In this document: piece after piece, positions 1-7,323 of the stretch
How the letters are laid out: each line of letters opens with the position of its first letter
Numbering within the stretch: the stretch's first letter is position 1
From: an uncultured Alcaligenaceae bacterium
GTDB taxonomy: Bacteria > Pseudomonadota > Gammaproteobacteria > Burkholderiales > Burkholderiaceae_B
Assembly: GCA_937897265.1 (NCBI GenBank)
Contig: CALCPT010000011.1
Coordinates: 1-9,463, forward strand
Direction: 5' to 3'
DNA length: 9,463 nucleotides
Made by a program: the position numbers and the translations under genes
The notes under the pieces: generated by a model
What the model was told of the DNA's origin: nothing
Seen by the model: only the letters and a program-made list of their open reading frames with translations
The model's database searches: none

Positions 1-32
1 CAAACCGATGCGTGCGGGTGGGAGGCAGTCTC

Positions 33-312
33 GTGCGCATAAGCGGGGGAGCGGCGCGTGGGATCACGCTCGTGGTGCCAAAGGGCTACGTGACGCGGCC
101 GGCGACGGACGGGATGCGGCAGTCGGTCTTTTCGAGTCTCGCGGCGGTGGTGCCGGGGGCGCGGTTCCTCGATCTGTTTGCGGGCAGCGGGGCGTATGGG
201 CTCGAGGCGTTAAGCCGCGGGGCGGCGGGCGGAGTCTTCGTGGAACAGAATCCGCGGGCGATGGCGTGCGTGCGCAAAAATATTGAAGCGGTGTGCAAGA
301 GCCTGGGGCGCG
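33..312 (+). CDS. rsmD: RsmD 16S rRNA (guanine-N2) methyltransferase, N-terminal fragment
   Basis: In intact form RsmD methylates G966 of 16S rRNA in the assembling 30S subunit, using SAM. About 94 residues of the family can be read. They open with MRISGGAARGI, followed by the TRPATDGMRQSVFSSL segment (residues 21-36) typical of RsmD. The SAM-binding motif I, DLFAGSGAYGLEALSRGA, is at residues 47-64, and an acidic motif II region (VFVEQNPRA) at 68-76. The GTG at 33 is preferred over the GTG at 12 because it gives the usual N-terminus and has a strong Shine-Dalgarno, GGGAGG at 20-25, with 7 nt spacing. The second half, including the catalytic (D/N)PPY motif, is missing: after about residue 94 the frame runs into unrelated sequence and stops at 359. 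G+C is far higher than in the rest of the window. The wording (AGSGAYGLEALSRGA, MRQSVFSSL) resembles Verrucomicrobia, but this lineage call is from memory. Confidence 0.85.
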
Positions 313-316
313 AGTC
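286..316. other. Chimeric junction between rsmD and fadD
   Basis: Two truncated genes meet here in different frames. The rsmD frame still reads family-like through KSLGR (to about 311). The fadD frame becomes family-like from about 296 (QEPGARVAIMLPN) and has a stop at 284-286 just upstream. The stretch from about 296 to 312 therefore makes sense in both proteins, as expected if a short sequence shared by two genomes bridged an assembly. Hand-counted G+C drops from about 71% (1-240) to about 46% (421-600). A true recombination event is possible but less likely. Confidence 0.8.
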
Positions 317-1759
317 GCCATCATGCTGCCAAACGTCTTGCAGTTTCCGATTGCCATGATTGGCGCCATTCGGGCCGGCTGCGTTGTTGTCAACACCAAC
401 CCTCTGTACACAGCCCGCGAACTTCAACACCAACTGAACGACAGTGGCGCCAGCGTATTGATTGTCTTAGAAAATTTTGCCCATATCTTTCAAAGCCTGC
501 AAGGCAAAACGCCGGTCAAGCATGTAGTAGTGACGAGTCTGGGCGAACACATCGGAGTCAAAGGAAAAGTCGTCGATTTTGTAGTGCGGCACATTAAAAA
601 ACTCGTGCCGCAGTGGAGTCTTCCTGGGCACCTCAGCTTTGCTCAGGCTCTCGCGACTGGCAGGTTGCAGCAAGCGCAGGCCGTTACGCTGGACCATGAC
701 AGCGTTGCCTTCTTGCAATACACCGGAGGCACCACAGGCGTGTCGAAAGGCGCTGTGCTGCTGCATCGAAACATTTTGGCAAATCTCGAGCAAGTTGACG
801 CGTGGCTGGCGCCCGCCCTGAGCCGCCGCCCAATCGAACAGCTCGTGTTTCTTTGTGCGCTACCGCTTTATCATATTTTCGCACTGACCTCATGCGCCAT
901 GGTCGGGCTTCGCGAAGGTGGCACAAATATTTTAGTACCCAACCCTAAAGACATCGCGGGCTTTATCAAACTATTAGCGCAGCACCCTGAGATTCATATT
1001 TTTCCCGGAGTCAACACCCTCTTCAATGCCTTAAGCCATCACCCTGAGTTTGCCAAGGTCAAACTCCCCAACTTGTTGGTGACGATTGGCGGTGGCATGG
1101 CGGTTCAAAAACCCGTGGCAGATCGTTGGCAAGAGTTGACCGGCACACCGATTGTCGAAGGCTATGGTTTATCAGAAACGTCACCGGTAGCCTGCGTGAA
1201 TACGACCATCATCGAGCACTACACTGGCCACATCGGCTTGCCGGTTCCCAGCACAGAGATCCGAATCCTGTCTGACGACGGCGCTGAGGTCGCGCTCGGT
1301 TCGCCCGGAGAAATTGCGATTCGAGGCCCGCAAGTGATGGCAGGCTACTGGAACAAACCACAAGACACTGCAGCGGTGATGACCCCTAACGGTTTTTTTA
1401 AAAGTGGCGATATCGGGTTTATGGATTCGGACGGCTACGTCAAGATCATCGATCGCAAAAAAGACATGATCATCATCTCGGGCTTCAAAGTGTTTCCGAA
1501 TGAACTTGAAGAGGTGATCGCGCGCTTGCCAGGCGTATTAGAGTGCGCCGCAATTGGTGTCTCTGATGAGCAAACCGGCGAAGCCGTCAAACTATTTGTA
1601 GTGAAGAAGGACCCGGCCCTGACCGAACAACAGATTCAGGCCTACTGCAAAGAGCAATTGACCAATTACAAGCGCCCTAAACAGATTGTCTTCAAAACAG
1701 ACTTGCCTAAATCAAATGTCGGCAAGATATTGAGGCGCGAATTGAGAGAGCTGGCGTGA
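293..1759 (+). CDS. fadD: Long-chain fatty acid-CoA ligase, 5'-truncated
   Basis: FadD (AMP-forming acyl-CoA synthetase) activates long-chain fatty acids to acyl-CoA at the inner face of the membrane, feeding beta-oxidation. The readable 488 residues contain every core motif: the P-loop YTGGTTGVSKGA at 143-154, GYGLSETSP at 290-298, the adenine/ribose-binding FKSGDIG with D373, the hinge-region segment IDRKKDMIIISGFKVFPNE, and near the C-terminus SNVGKILRREL with K478 as the adenylation lysine. E. coli FadD has its P-loop near residue 213, so about 70 N-terminal residues are missing. The GTG at 293 is only the first possible codon after a stop at 284-286 and is not a credible start: no ribosome binding site precedes it and the upstream DNA belongs to rsmD. 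The C-terminus is intact. Family assignment is secure; the substrate chain length cannot be read from sequence. Confidence 0.95.
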   Translation: MQEPGARVAIMLPNVLQFPIAMIGAIRAGCVVVNTNPLYTARELQHQLNDSGASVLIVLENFAHIFQSLQGKTPVKHVVVTSLGEHIGVKGKVVDFVVRHIKKLVPQWSLPGHLSFAQALATGRLQQAQAVTLDHDSVAFLQYTGGTTGVSKGAVLLHRNILANLEQVDAWLAPALSRRPIEQLVFLCALPLYHIFALTSCAMVGLREGGTNILVPNPKDIAGFIKLLAQHPEIHIFPGVNTLFNALSHHPEFAKVKLPNLLVTIGGGMAVQKPVADRWQELTGTPIVEGYGLSETSPVACVNTTIIEHYTGHIGLPVPSTEIRILSDDGAEVALGSPGEIAIRGPQVMAGYWNKPQDTAAVMTPNGFFKSGDIGFMDSDGYVKIIDRKKDMIIISGFKVFPNELEEVIARLPGVLECAAIGVSDEQTGEAVKLFVVKKDPALTEQQIQAYCKEQLTNYKRPKQIVFKTDLPKSNVGKILRRELRELA

Positions 1760-1779
1760 CGCCGATTACCTAAGGTGCT

Positions 1780-1850
1780 GCCGAGGCGAAAACCCTCGGC
1801 TAGCGACCTGAGCATTTTGTATTAGGCTTAGTCAGTGCCCTCGAGGGGCA
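1780..1850. terminator. Two hairpins in the fadD/GH31 convergent gap
   Basis: The 92-bp gap between two converging genes holds two inverted repeats. The first is a 7-bp perfect stem, GCCGAGG (1780-1786) and CCTCGGC (1794-1800), with a 7-nt loop. The second is TGCCC (1836-1840) and GGGCA (1846-1850), ending next to the GH31 stop codon. The position suits transcription termination for both genes. Neither hairpin is followed by a clear T-run on either strand, so intrinsic termination is only tentative. Confidence 0.4.
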
Positions 1851-1851
1851 T

Positions 1852-4020
1852 TTAGCGCGCGCGTGAAATACGCACTTCAGCACCGCGGCGCTTAACTTCA
1901 AGCCCTTCGCTTGGAGAAATCCGCAAACCTTCAAGCCCTTTAATGTAGCTTGAACCCTGCATTTGCATCACACGAATCTTATTGCGCATGACAACTGGAT
2001 TATGCACGGGCATCCCGAACATCCAGACCTCGTCAAGAATGCGTGCAGAGTTAAATTCGCCAGTGTGTTTAGCCGTAGGGCCTAAGCACAACATATGACC
2101 TTCGCGACCAAAGGCCGGAATCGTGCCTAAGCCACAGGAGATTGTCCAGACCGAGCCGCCCTCGTAGCGCCAACCGGTATTTAAATCCCACCAAGCTTCG
2201 CCTTTTGGAAGGTAGACTTGAAGTTCGGTGCCAGACTGCATCGCTGGGGCAACCAACACGGCTGGTCCCAACATATATTGAGTATCCCAGCGCTGCGCCT
2301 CAGCGTCCGCCGGAAACGACAACGCCATCGAACGCTGCACAGGTAAGCCCGTACGCGCAGCATCTTCAATTGCACCTAAGACGTACGGTATTAAACGGTA
2401 GCGCCACTGTAACCACGTCTGAATGTGCGCACGAGTGGCTTCGTCAAAATTTGTAGGAATGAGTTGCGGTTTCGACTGAAACGCAAAGTTTGCCGAAAAC
2501 ACAGCCATTGCAAGCCAACGCAAGTACAACTCTGGCGTCATCTCATCGGTAGGCGACTGGGCATTACCTAAGGCGTGCATTTGCACAGGCACGCCACTTG
2601 CGCCAATGGATAACGCGGTGCGCAGAGTGTGCTGCAGTCCGGCCCAGGTATTTGGCACGCGAGGAGCGCTTTGCCACAACAGTCGTTGTGCCCCGGCAAA
2701 TAAATCTGAACTAAAAACAACCCCTTCAGGAGGCACTCGATGACCGGCAGCCGCCTCAAACAATGCGCGGCGCGCTAGGGCAGGATAAATCGAACGCAAT
2801 ACCGCACCCGTCTCACCACCACGCGCAACGACCGAGTCTGGGATATCAAATTGCACATCACAGGCTGTTGCACCCACACCGTCTTCGGCCAGATGACGAT
2901 GACGCTCGGACCACATGTTCAAGACGTCACGGTGGGTAAGATCTAACAAGCCGAAGGGCTTGCCACCCGTTGCAACAACACCTTCAAATATGTGAGCATC
3001 ACCTCGCTCATTGGCCAGCAACCAACCACGATCTTCGAGCTCTGCAAAGTTATTCGTACCGGCAAGCGTAGCCGGGATCGTATGCAAGCAAAGATGCACA
3101 GCGTGTTTGCTAAAGACACCCATCATTTGCTTGGGGTCAGGAAAACGCTCGCTATCCCAATCGGGCAATAGTTTAGAGTCTTGGTATGTCCAAGCAGCGG
3201 GGGGCAGCATCAACACACCATCAACTGCCACGTGCTGCGCACGAAAATCAGCGATCATTTCGGCAGTTTGTGTGGCACTTTGGCCCTGCGGCTGCTCAAC
3301 CCAAACCCCCATGGACCACAGCGCCGGTTGCCCAGCGCGCCCAGTGAGTTGAGTATATTGGTTCAGGATTTCAGCGGGCTCGCCAGCAAACAGGAAAACA
3401 TCTAATACGGTGTCTTCAAGTGCAATTGCGTACTCGTCGGCGTTTTCGCTACCAAGATCGTGCTCAACGCGGCCTAGCGAATTGACATACACGCCCCACC
3501 CGGTTGGGCTCCAGGCCAAAGGCAAGGCACGGTGCTCAGGGTCATCCGACAAGATTGTTTCGCCACGGCGATCGAGATCACCATGCGTCTCGCCCAAACC
3601 AAAGATTTTTTCGTTTGGTTGCAGCTCAAAGCCGAGCGTCCAAAAGTTTTCAGCGCCCTGTATACCGGCAGCAGACAACACCAACAAGGATTTACCGTGG
3701 CGTTTTAAGATTAATTGAAAGGGGTTGGACTGCAGCTCAAGGGTCGAATCACCTTGAGTCAGGTGCCAGCCCTTGACCCCCTCGGTTAAAGGCTCGAGTA
3801 CAGACTCACCAATCGCCTCAGGGCGTGCTAACAGCACCTCGGCGTGCGCGCGTCCACGGCCACCTGGCAAAATATCTGCGGCGAGCGCCTCGGGGCTGCC
3901 ACAACGAATTCTATAGACACCCGGCGCGTGAGGCTCAACCGCGAACCTAAATCCCCCACCCACGTCGAAGCTTGCCTTGGTGGGCAGCGTCTCAATCAAC
4001 TTTAGGGTGTCTAGGTACAT
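1852..4020 (-). CDS. GH31-fold protein, probable pseudoenzyme
   Basis: A 722-residue glycoside hydrolase family 31 homologue. In order: an N-terminal beta-sandwich (about 1-230) with GLGETHGDLDRRG at 141-153 and the SPTGWGVYVNSLG segment at 171-183; a TIM barrel (about 232-530) with DWDSERFPDPKQMM at 287-300, ACDVQFDIPD at 386-395 and SIGASGVP at 471-478; then C-terminal beta domains with YMLGPAVLVAPA (582-593) and VYLPKGEAWWDLNTG (602-616). No signal peptide is visible, so it is probably cytoplasmic. Asp388 sits where the family nucleophile lies. The W-x-G-D motif carrying the general acid/base Asp reads W449-Q-S-A452, the usual HDIGGF/CDIGGF Asp is Ala483, and the conserved Arg before the AG(S/A)Q motif is Ser438. 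Normal alpha-glycosidase activity is therefore doubtful. These residue alignments are from memory of YicI and MalA. The frame is uninterrupted. The start is the first ATG, without a clear Shine-Dalgarno. Substrate or ligand is unknown. Confidence 0.85.
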   Translation of the reverse strand: MYLDTLKLIETLPTKASFDVGGGFRFAVEPHAPGVYRIRCGSPEALAADILPGGRGRAHAEVLLARPEAIGESVLEPLTEGVKGWHLTQGDSTLELQSNPFQLILKRHGKSLLVLSAAGIQGAENFWTLGFELQPNEKIFGLGETHGDLDRRGETILSDDPEHRALPLAWSPTGWGVYVNSLGRVEHDLGSENADEYAIALEDTVLDVFLFAGEPAEILNQYTQLTGRAGQPALWSMGVWVEQPQGQSATQTAEMIADFRAQHVAVDGVLMLPPAAWTYQDSKLLPDWDSERFPDPKQMMGVFSKHAVHLCLHTIPATLAGTNNFAELEDRGWLLANERGDAHIFEGVVATGGKPFGLLDLTHRDVLNMWSERHRHLAEDGVGATACDVQFDIPDSVVARGGETGAVLRSIYPALARRALFEAAAGHRVPPEGVVFSSDLFAGAQRLLWQSAPRVPNTWAGLQHTLRTALSIGASGVPVQMHALGNAQSPTDEMTPELYLRWLAMAVFSANFAFQSKPQLIPTNFDEATRAHIQTWLQWRYRLIPYVLGAIEDAARTGLPVQRSMALSFPADAEAQRWDTQYMLGPAVLVAPAMQSGTELQVYLPKGEAWWDLNTGWRYEGGSVWTISCGLGTIPAFGREGHMLCLGPTAKHTGEFNSARILDEVWMFGMPVHNPVVMRNKIRVMQMQGSSYIKGLEGLRISPSEGLEVKRRGAEVRISRAR

Positions 4021-4089
4021 GTTTAGCGCAAAGGTTTAAGCGACCAAAGGCGCTATTCTGACGGATTTAGGCACTTTAATAAACTCAAA

Positions 4090-4103
4090 CCGTATAAATA
4101 CGG
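4090..4103. repeat. 14-bp perfect palindrome upstream of the GH31 gene
   Basis: CCGTATAAATACGG is a perfect inverted repeat (6-bp arms, 2-bp centre) that extends imperfectly through flanking AA and GTT. It lies about 70 bp upstream of the GH31 start in an A+T-rich intergenic segment, a plausible place for an operator bound by a dimeric repressor. No regulator is encoded nearby and no convincing -35/-10 pair could be placed around it, so the role is unproven. Confidence 0.35.
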
Positions 4104-4170
4104 GTTAAATTCTATTTGGAAGCCACCGGAGGGTATTAGAAATACGTACACGTCATCTGCTTGCAGCGCC

Positions 4171-4201
4171 GATGAATCATTAAAATTGCTCTTTATTCAT
4201 C
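4171..4201. repeat. Short inverted repeat beyond the mnmC stop
   Basis: GATGAAT (4171-4177) and ATTCATC (4195-4201) form a 7-bp perfect inverted repeat with a 17-nt spacer, starting about 10 bp past the stop of the minus-strand mnmC-like gene. The arms are A+T-rich and the loop is long. On the minus strand a run of six T lies before the stem rather than after it, so this is not a typical intrinsic terminator. It could be chance. Confidence 0.2.
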
Positions 4202-4210
4202 AAAAAACTG

Positions 4211-6037
4211 CTAATTTTTACTAATCTTTGCAATTATATCGTTTTCTAAGGGTAAAGGCTCGTTTGTGAGGCGCGCGGCAATCAAATCGCCTACCAAGCT
4301 AGCCCAGGTGAGCCCGCGTGACGCATAGCCCGCAGCTACCCAGAGCCCAGCAGAGCCCGAGACGGGTCCGACGACTGGAAACCGGTCAGGTATAACGGCA
4401 CGCTGCCCGCCCCAACCTGTTAGCAAGGACGGCGCACGAGCGCTTGGGGGCAAAGTGATATTCAACAATTGGGCGCCGCGCTCAAGATTCTCTTGTCTTG
4501 CTACCGCCACGGCCTCATCTGAGCCGACCTCATTCAGGTAGCTTCCACCCACCACGCATTGCCCCTGCACCGCAGGCAACACATAGCCGTCCCCTGACAC
4601 AATGCAACGGGGCCCGCCCGCGAGGCAATCCTGATCCACATAGGTCAGCTCGCCCCTTAGCCCATACATCGACGTTAAACGCGAACTCGTCGTGAGCAAC
4701 CCACTGGCCTCCAGAAGATGTTGAGTCGCGAGACCCGCAGCTAACACCACTTGTGGCGCCTCGAGCAACACCCGGCCTGTCGGGTCAAACAAGCGCCACT
4801 CCCCAAGGCCGCGTTCGACACGCTCGACACGGGCCACCTGCGCACTCAAGCAAGTGATGCCCTCTGTTAATGCGAGCTTAGCCAGTAAAGCCCGAGGCTG
4901 TACCCTAAGCGCCGTTGGAAAGTACAAGCCACCACGAGCAAGAGGCAAGCCTGCTAACTCACTAGCCTGTGCAGCGTCCACAAAACGCATAAATTGCTCT
5001 GAGAACCCCAACCCCTCAGCGAGGCTCTTCAAATCGACAATTCGCCCGCTGACCCGCTGCAATTGAAGCGCACCGCAAGGCGTCGCAATGGCCTCGGGCA
5101 TCTGCGCCCAACGCACCTGAGCACGCAAAGACCCAGCGCGCGACAGGCGAGCATACTGATCGTCTTGACGCGATACCACCGGCGTCAAAGCCGCAGCAAG
5201 GTGCCCAACGTGCAGCCGAGCTCGATCGAAACTAGGCTCGAGCACCGTGACACGCCAGCCCCGCAGGGCTATGGCTTGCGCCACATGCAAACCTGCGAGC
5301 CCGCCCCCCACCACAACCAGATGGCGCAACGCCGCTGGCGAATCACCTGACACGTAGCTGCCCGCGCAGGCAAGCGCCCGCGGCGCAACTCGCGCGCGCA
5401 ACAATAAAGGGTCAGATGACGTGGGCCCAGCGGGTTGGAGTCCTGCTTCAAGCCGATAAACGGCTTGCTCGTGCAAAGCCAGACTTGTTTCAAACCATGC
5501 GGGCCAGGCCGCTCTAGCCGCGACAGCCAACAACACGGCATTGGTTTTGACTAAGTTCCCTAGCCCAACTGCCCCTGCCACTTGGCTAGGCGCTGGTTCG
5601 ACTAACTGCGCCTCAGACAAAAGCACTGCATCGGCAGCAAGCGTCAAGCGCGAGAGCATCACGTGTGCGGAGCCCACCGCCAGCGTTAAGGTCACGCCTA
5701 GTGCCTCGAATTCAAGTCGATGCACACCTGGTAGATTTAAGGGCCATTGTTTAACCAATTGTTCGACCAGCACATGATCTTGCTCGGGCAACTCACTGAG
5801 CAAACGACCACGCAGGGTACTCGCCAGACTAAGAGCCTGCACGACCAATACAACATGCAGCCTCGCACATCGGTTAGGGTCACTGCGCCATTGACGCCAA
5901 AGCGTCACAAAGCGCCGTCCATCACTATCATCCAAATCCAGCAGGGTGTACGACTCTTGACCCGCCCAGGCGTGAGGGAGGTCTAACAATCGGATTAGTT
6001 GTGCTCGCTGCGCCGCTCGGGCATTTTGCGTGTTCAT
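4211..6037 (-). CDS. mnmC: MnmC homologue: FAD oxidoreductase with degenerate methyltransferase half
   Basis: MnmC finishes mnm5s2U34 at the tRNA wobble position: its C-terminal FAD domain removes the carboxymethyl group from cmnm5s2U to give nm5s2U, and its N-terminal domain methylates the product with SAM. Here (608 residues) the C-terminal half is well preserved: dinucleotide-binding VVVGGGLAGL at 241-250, the LAAALTPVVSRQDDQYARL segment at 280-298, and the hallmark end GYASRGLTW (570-578) followed by NEPLPLEND. The N-terminal half aligns through PHAWAG and WRSDPNRCARLHVV (50-63). However, the SAM motif ETGFGTGLNFL is replaced by DLDDSDGRRFV (34-44), the catalytic DGFAPxxNP by SEAQLVEPAP (141-150), and the FGRKREM motif is not visible. 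About 50 residues that normally precede this region are absent. I infer oxidoreductase activity without methyltransferase activity. The start ATG has only a weak ribosome binding site. The GH31 gene lies 190 bp downstream on the same strand, too far to prove an operon. Confidence 0.85.
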   Translation of the reverse strand: MNTQNARAAQRAQLIRLLDLPHAWAGQESYTLLDLDDSDGRRFVTLWRQWRSDPNRCARLHVVLVVQALSLASTLRGRLLSELPEQDHVLVEQLVKQWPLNLPGVHRLEFEALGVTLTLAVGSAHVMLSRLTLAADAVLLSEAQLVEPAPSQVAGAVGLGNLVKTNAVLLAVAARAAWPAWFETSLALHEQAVYRLEAGLQPAGPTSSDPLLLRARVAPRALACAGSYVSGDSPAALRHLVVVGGGLAGLHVAQAIALRGWRVTVLEPSFDRARLHVGHLAAALTPVVSRQDDQYARLSRAGSLRAQVRWAQMPEAIATPCGALQLQRVSGRIVDLKSLAEGLGFSEQFMRFVDAAQASELAGLPLARGGLYFPTALRVQPRALLAKLALTEGITCLSAQVARVERVERGLGEWRLFDPTGRVLLEAPQVVLAAGLATQHLLEASGLLTTSSRLTSMYGLRGELTYVDQDCLAGGPRCIVSGDGYVLPAVQGQCVVGGSYLNEVGSDEAVAVARQENLERGAQLLNITLPPSARAPSLLTGWGGQRAVIPDRFPVVGPVSGSAGLWVAAGYASRGLTWASLVGDLIAARLTNEPLPLENDIIAKISKN

Positions 6038-6051
6038 TTCTTAGCGCTCAT

Positions 6052-6065
6052 GTTAAGACTTTAAC
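6052..6065. repeat. 14-bp inverted repeat in the mnmC/yeiH divergent gap
   Basis: GTTAA-GACT-TTAAC is a 5-bp perfect inverted repeat 15 bp upstream of the mnmC start, inside the 172-bp gap that must hold promoters for two divergent genes. It could be an operator near the mnmC transcription start. No confident sigma-70 promoter could be assigned for either gene, and a 5-bp arm can occur by chance. Confidence 0.25.
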
Positions 6066-6209
6066 GGAATTGAACAAAAAGCTTAGGCGCCGGCAAGCGG
6101 GAGGCCAGCCAAATGCCAAGGCGCACGCACTGACTCACGTATTTCAGGGTAGTATCTCGACACGCCTGATTCGCAGCCCTTTGGTCACCTTTTACAGCAA
6201 GCTCATCGC

Positions 6210-7253
6210 ATGTCTCAGCCTATTCTGGTCAGTACGTCGCCATGGCGCGACAAAATCAATGGTGTTCTGTTTGTCGGCTTGCTAGCAGCCGCCGTCGTCC
6301 AATTAGCCACCACCCCTGCAATCAAGGCTATGGGCTTTAGCCCTTTGGTGGTCGGTATTGTCTGTGGAATGCTATACGGCAATTTTTTGCGCGGCACCAT
6401 GCCCGCCGAATGGGGTGTCGGTGTGCACTTTACGGCGCGGCGCGTACTGAGAGTTGCCGTCGCGTTTTATGGATTAAACATTAGCGTCCAGCAAATCATC
6501 GAAGTCGGCTTACCAGGCATTATTGTGTCGACCGCAATCGTTTTAAGCGTGCTCATCCTAGGTACGCTTGTGGGTACCCGACTGCTTAAACTTGATCGTG
6601 ACACCGCCATGCTCACGGCCGCAGGAAGTGCTATTTGTGGGGCTGCCGCGGTACTCGCTTTCGAATCCACACTTAAAGCTGAGCCACATAAAAGTGCCGT
6701 TGCCGTTGCCACGGTGGTCTTGTTTGGCACGATTTCCATGTTTTTATATCCTCTGCTATTTCAGTTCGGCTGGATCAATCTTGACCCGCGTAGCTTCGGG
6801 ATTTTTTTGGGCGGCACCGTTCATGAAGTGGCTCAAGTCGTTGCATCGGCAAGCAACATTGATGCCGCCACCACTGAGGTTGCCACCATCGTCAAAATGA
6901 CGCGCGTCGCTTTACTGGTACCGGTGCTGCTAGTTCTTGGCTTTTGGCTTCAGCGCTCGAGCACAAACGCAGCCGACCCAACAGGTGCCAAGCCCAAGCT
7001 TCCAATCCCTTGGTTTGCGATTGGGTTCGTGGTGTTGGCCTTGATCAACTCTGCGCACATCATCCCTGCACCAATGCTTCAAGCGTTGCGCACTCTCGAC
7101 ATCTTTATGCTGACCATGGCGATGACAGCCCTCGGTATCGAGACACGCTTTGCGCAAATACGCAAAGCTGGCCCACGGGTCGTGGTCTTAGGCGTGATCT
7201 TGTTTATACTACTGGGGTCGGGTGGTTACGCGCTCGTCAAGCTTGTTGCTTGA
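6210..7253 (+). CDS. yeiH: YeiH-family (UPF0324) predicted anion/sulfate exporter
   Basis: A 347-residue inner-membrane protein of the UPF0324/YeiH family (putative sulfate exporter family), whose true substrate is poorly established. Roughly ten hydrophobic segments span residues 17-345. Family signatures are visible: the LRVAVAFYGLNISVQQI segment (80-96), GSAICGAAAVLA (139-150), GGTVHEVAQVVA (201-212), VKMTRV (228-233) and PWFAIGFVVLALINS (267-281), each in the expected order and spacing. Length matches the family (about 330-350). The ATG at 6210 gives a short polar leader (MSQPILVSTSPWRDK) before the first membrane helix; the ribosome binding site is weak. Many relatives lie beside a divergent LysR regulator, but here the divergent neighbour is mnmC. 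mgtE follows after 70 bp on the same strand with no clear terminator between, so cotranscription is possible. Family is secure; transport substrate is not. Confidence 0.92.
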   Translation: MSQPILVSTSPWRDKINGVLFVGLLAAAVVQLATTPAIKAMGFSPLVVGIVCGMLYGNFLRGTMPAEWGVGVHFTARRVLRVAVAFYGLNISVQQIIEVGLPGIIVSTAIVLSVLILGTLVGTRLLKLDRDTAMLTAAGSAICGAAAVLAFESTLKAEPHKSAVAVATVVLFGTISMFLYPLLFQFGWINLDPRSFGIFLGGTVHEVAQVVASASNIDAATTEVATIVKMTRVALLVPVLLVLGFWLQRSSTNAADPTGAKPKLPIPWFAIGFVVLALINSAHIIPAPMLQALRTLDIFMLTMAMTALGIETRFAQIRKAGPRVVVLGVILFILLGSGGYALVKLVA

Positions 7254-7323
7254 TCGCCCCTAGCAGTTCTAGCCTTGCACGTTAGTTTGAACAGTACGTT
7301 TGCCCGGCAACGACTCATGACCC

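Noticed and set aside
8..286. Long open frame in the G+C-rich 5' end reading in a different frame from rsmD
   Set aside because: A shadow of rsmD, which has the recognisable SAM motif; the other frame is a Gly/Arg/Ala-rich artefact of high G+C.
4021..4125. Possible sigma-70 promoter (TTGAGT as -35) for the GH31-like gene on the minus strand
   Set aside because: No -10-like hexamer lies at 16-18 bp spacing; the nearest candidate is 22 bp away.
6034..6051. Five-codon upstream reading frame (MSAKK) on the minus strand whose TGA overlaps the mnmC start ATG
   Set aside because: Too short and without a good ribosome binding site; it could couple translation, but chance is the simpler explanation without comparative data.
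5747..6285. Plus-strand open frames opposite mnmC and running into the yeiH start
   Set aside because: No domain-like sequence; opposite strand of a clear MnmC homologue and out of frame with yeiH.
7254..7323. CTAG-CAGTT-CTAG as a terminator between yeiH and mgtE
   Set aside because: Only a 4-bp stem and no T-run, so it does not support termination.
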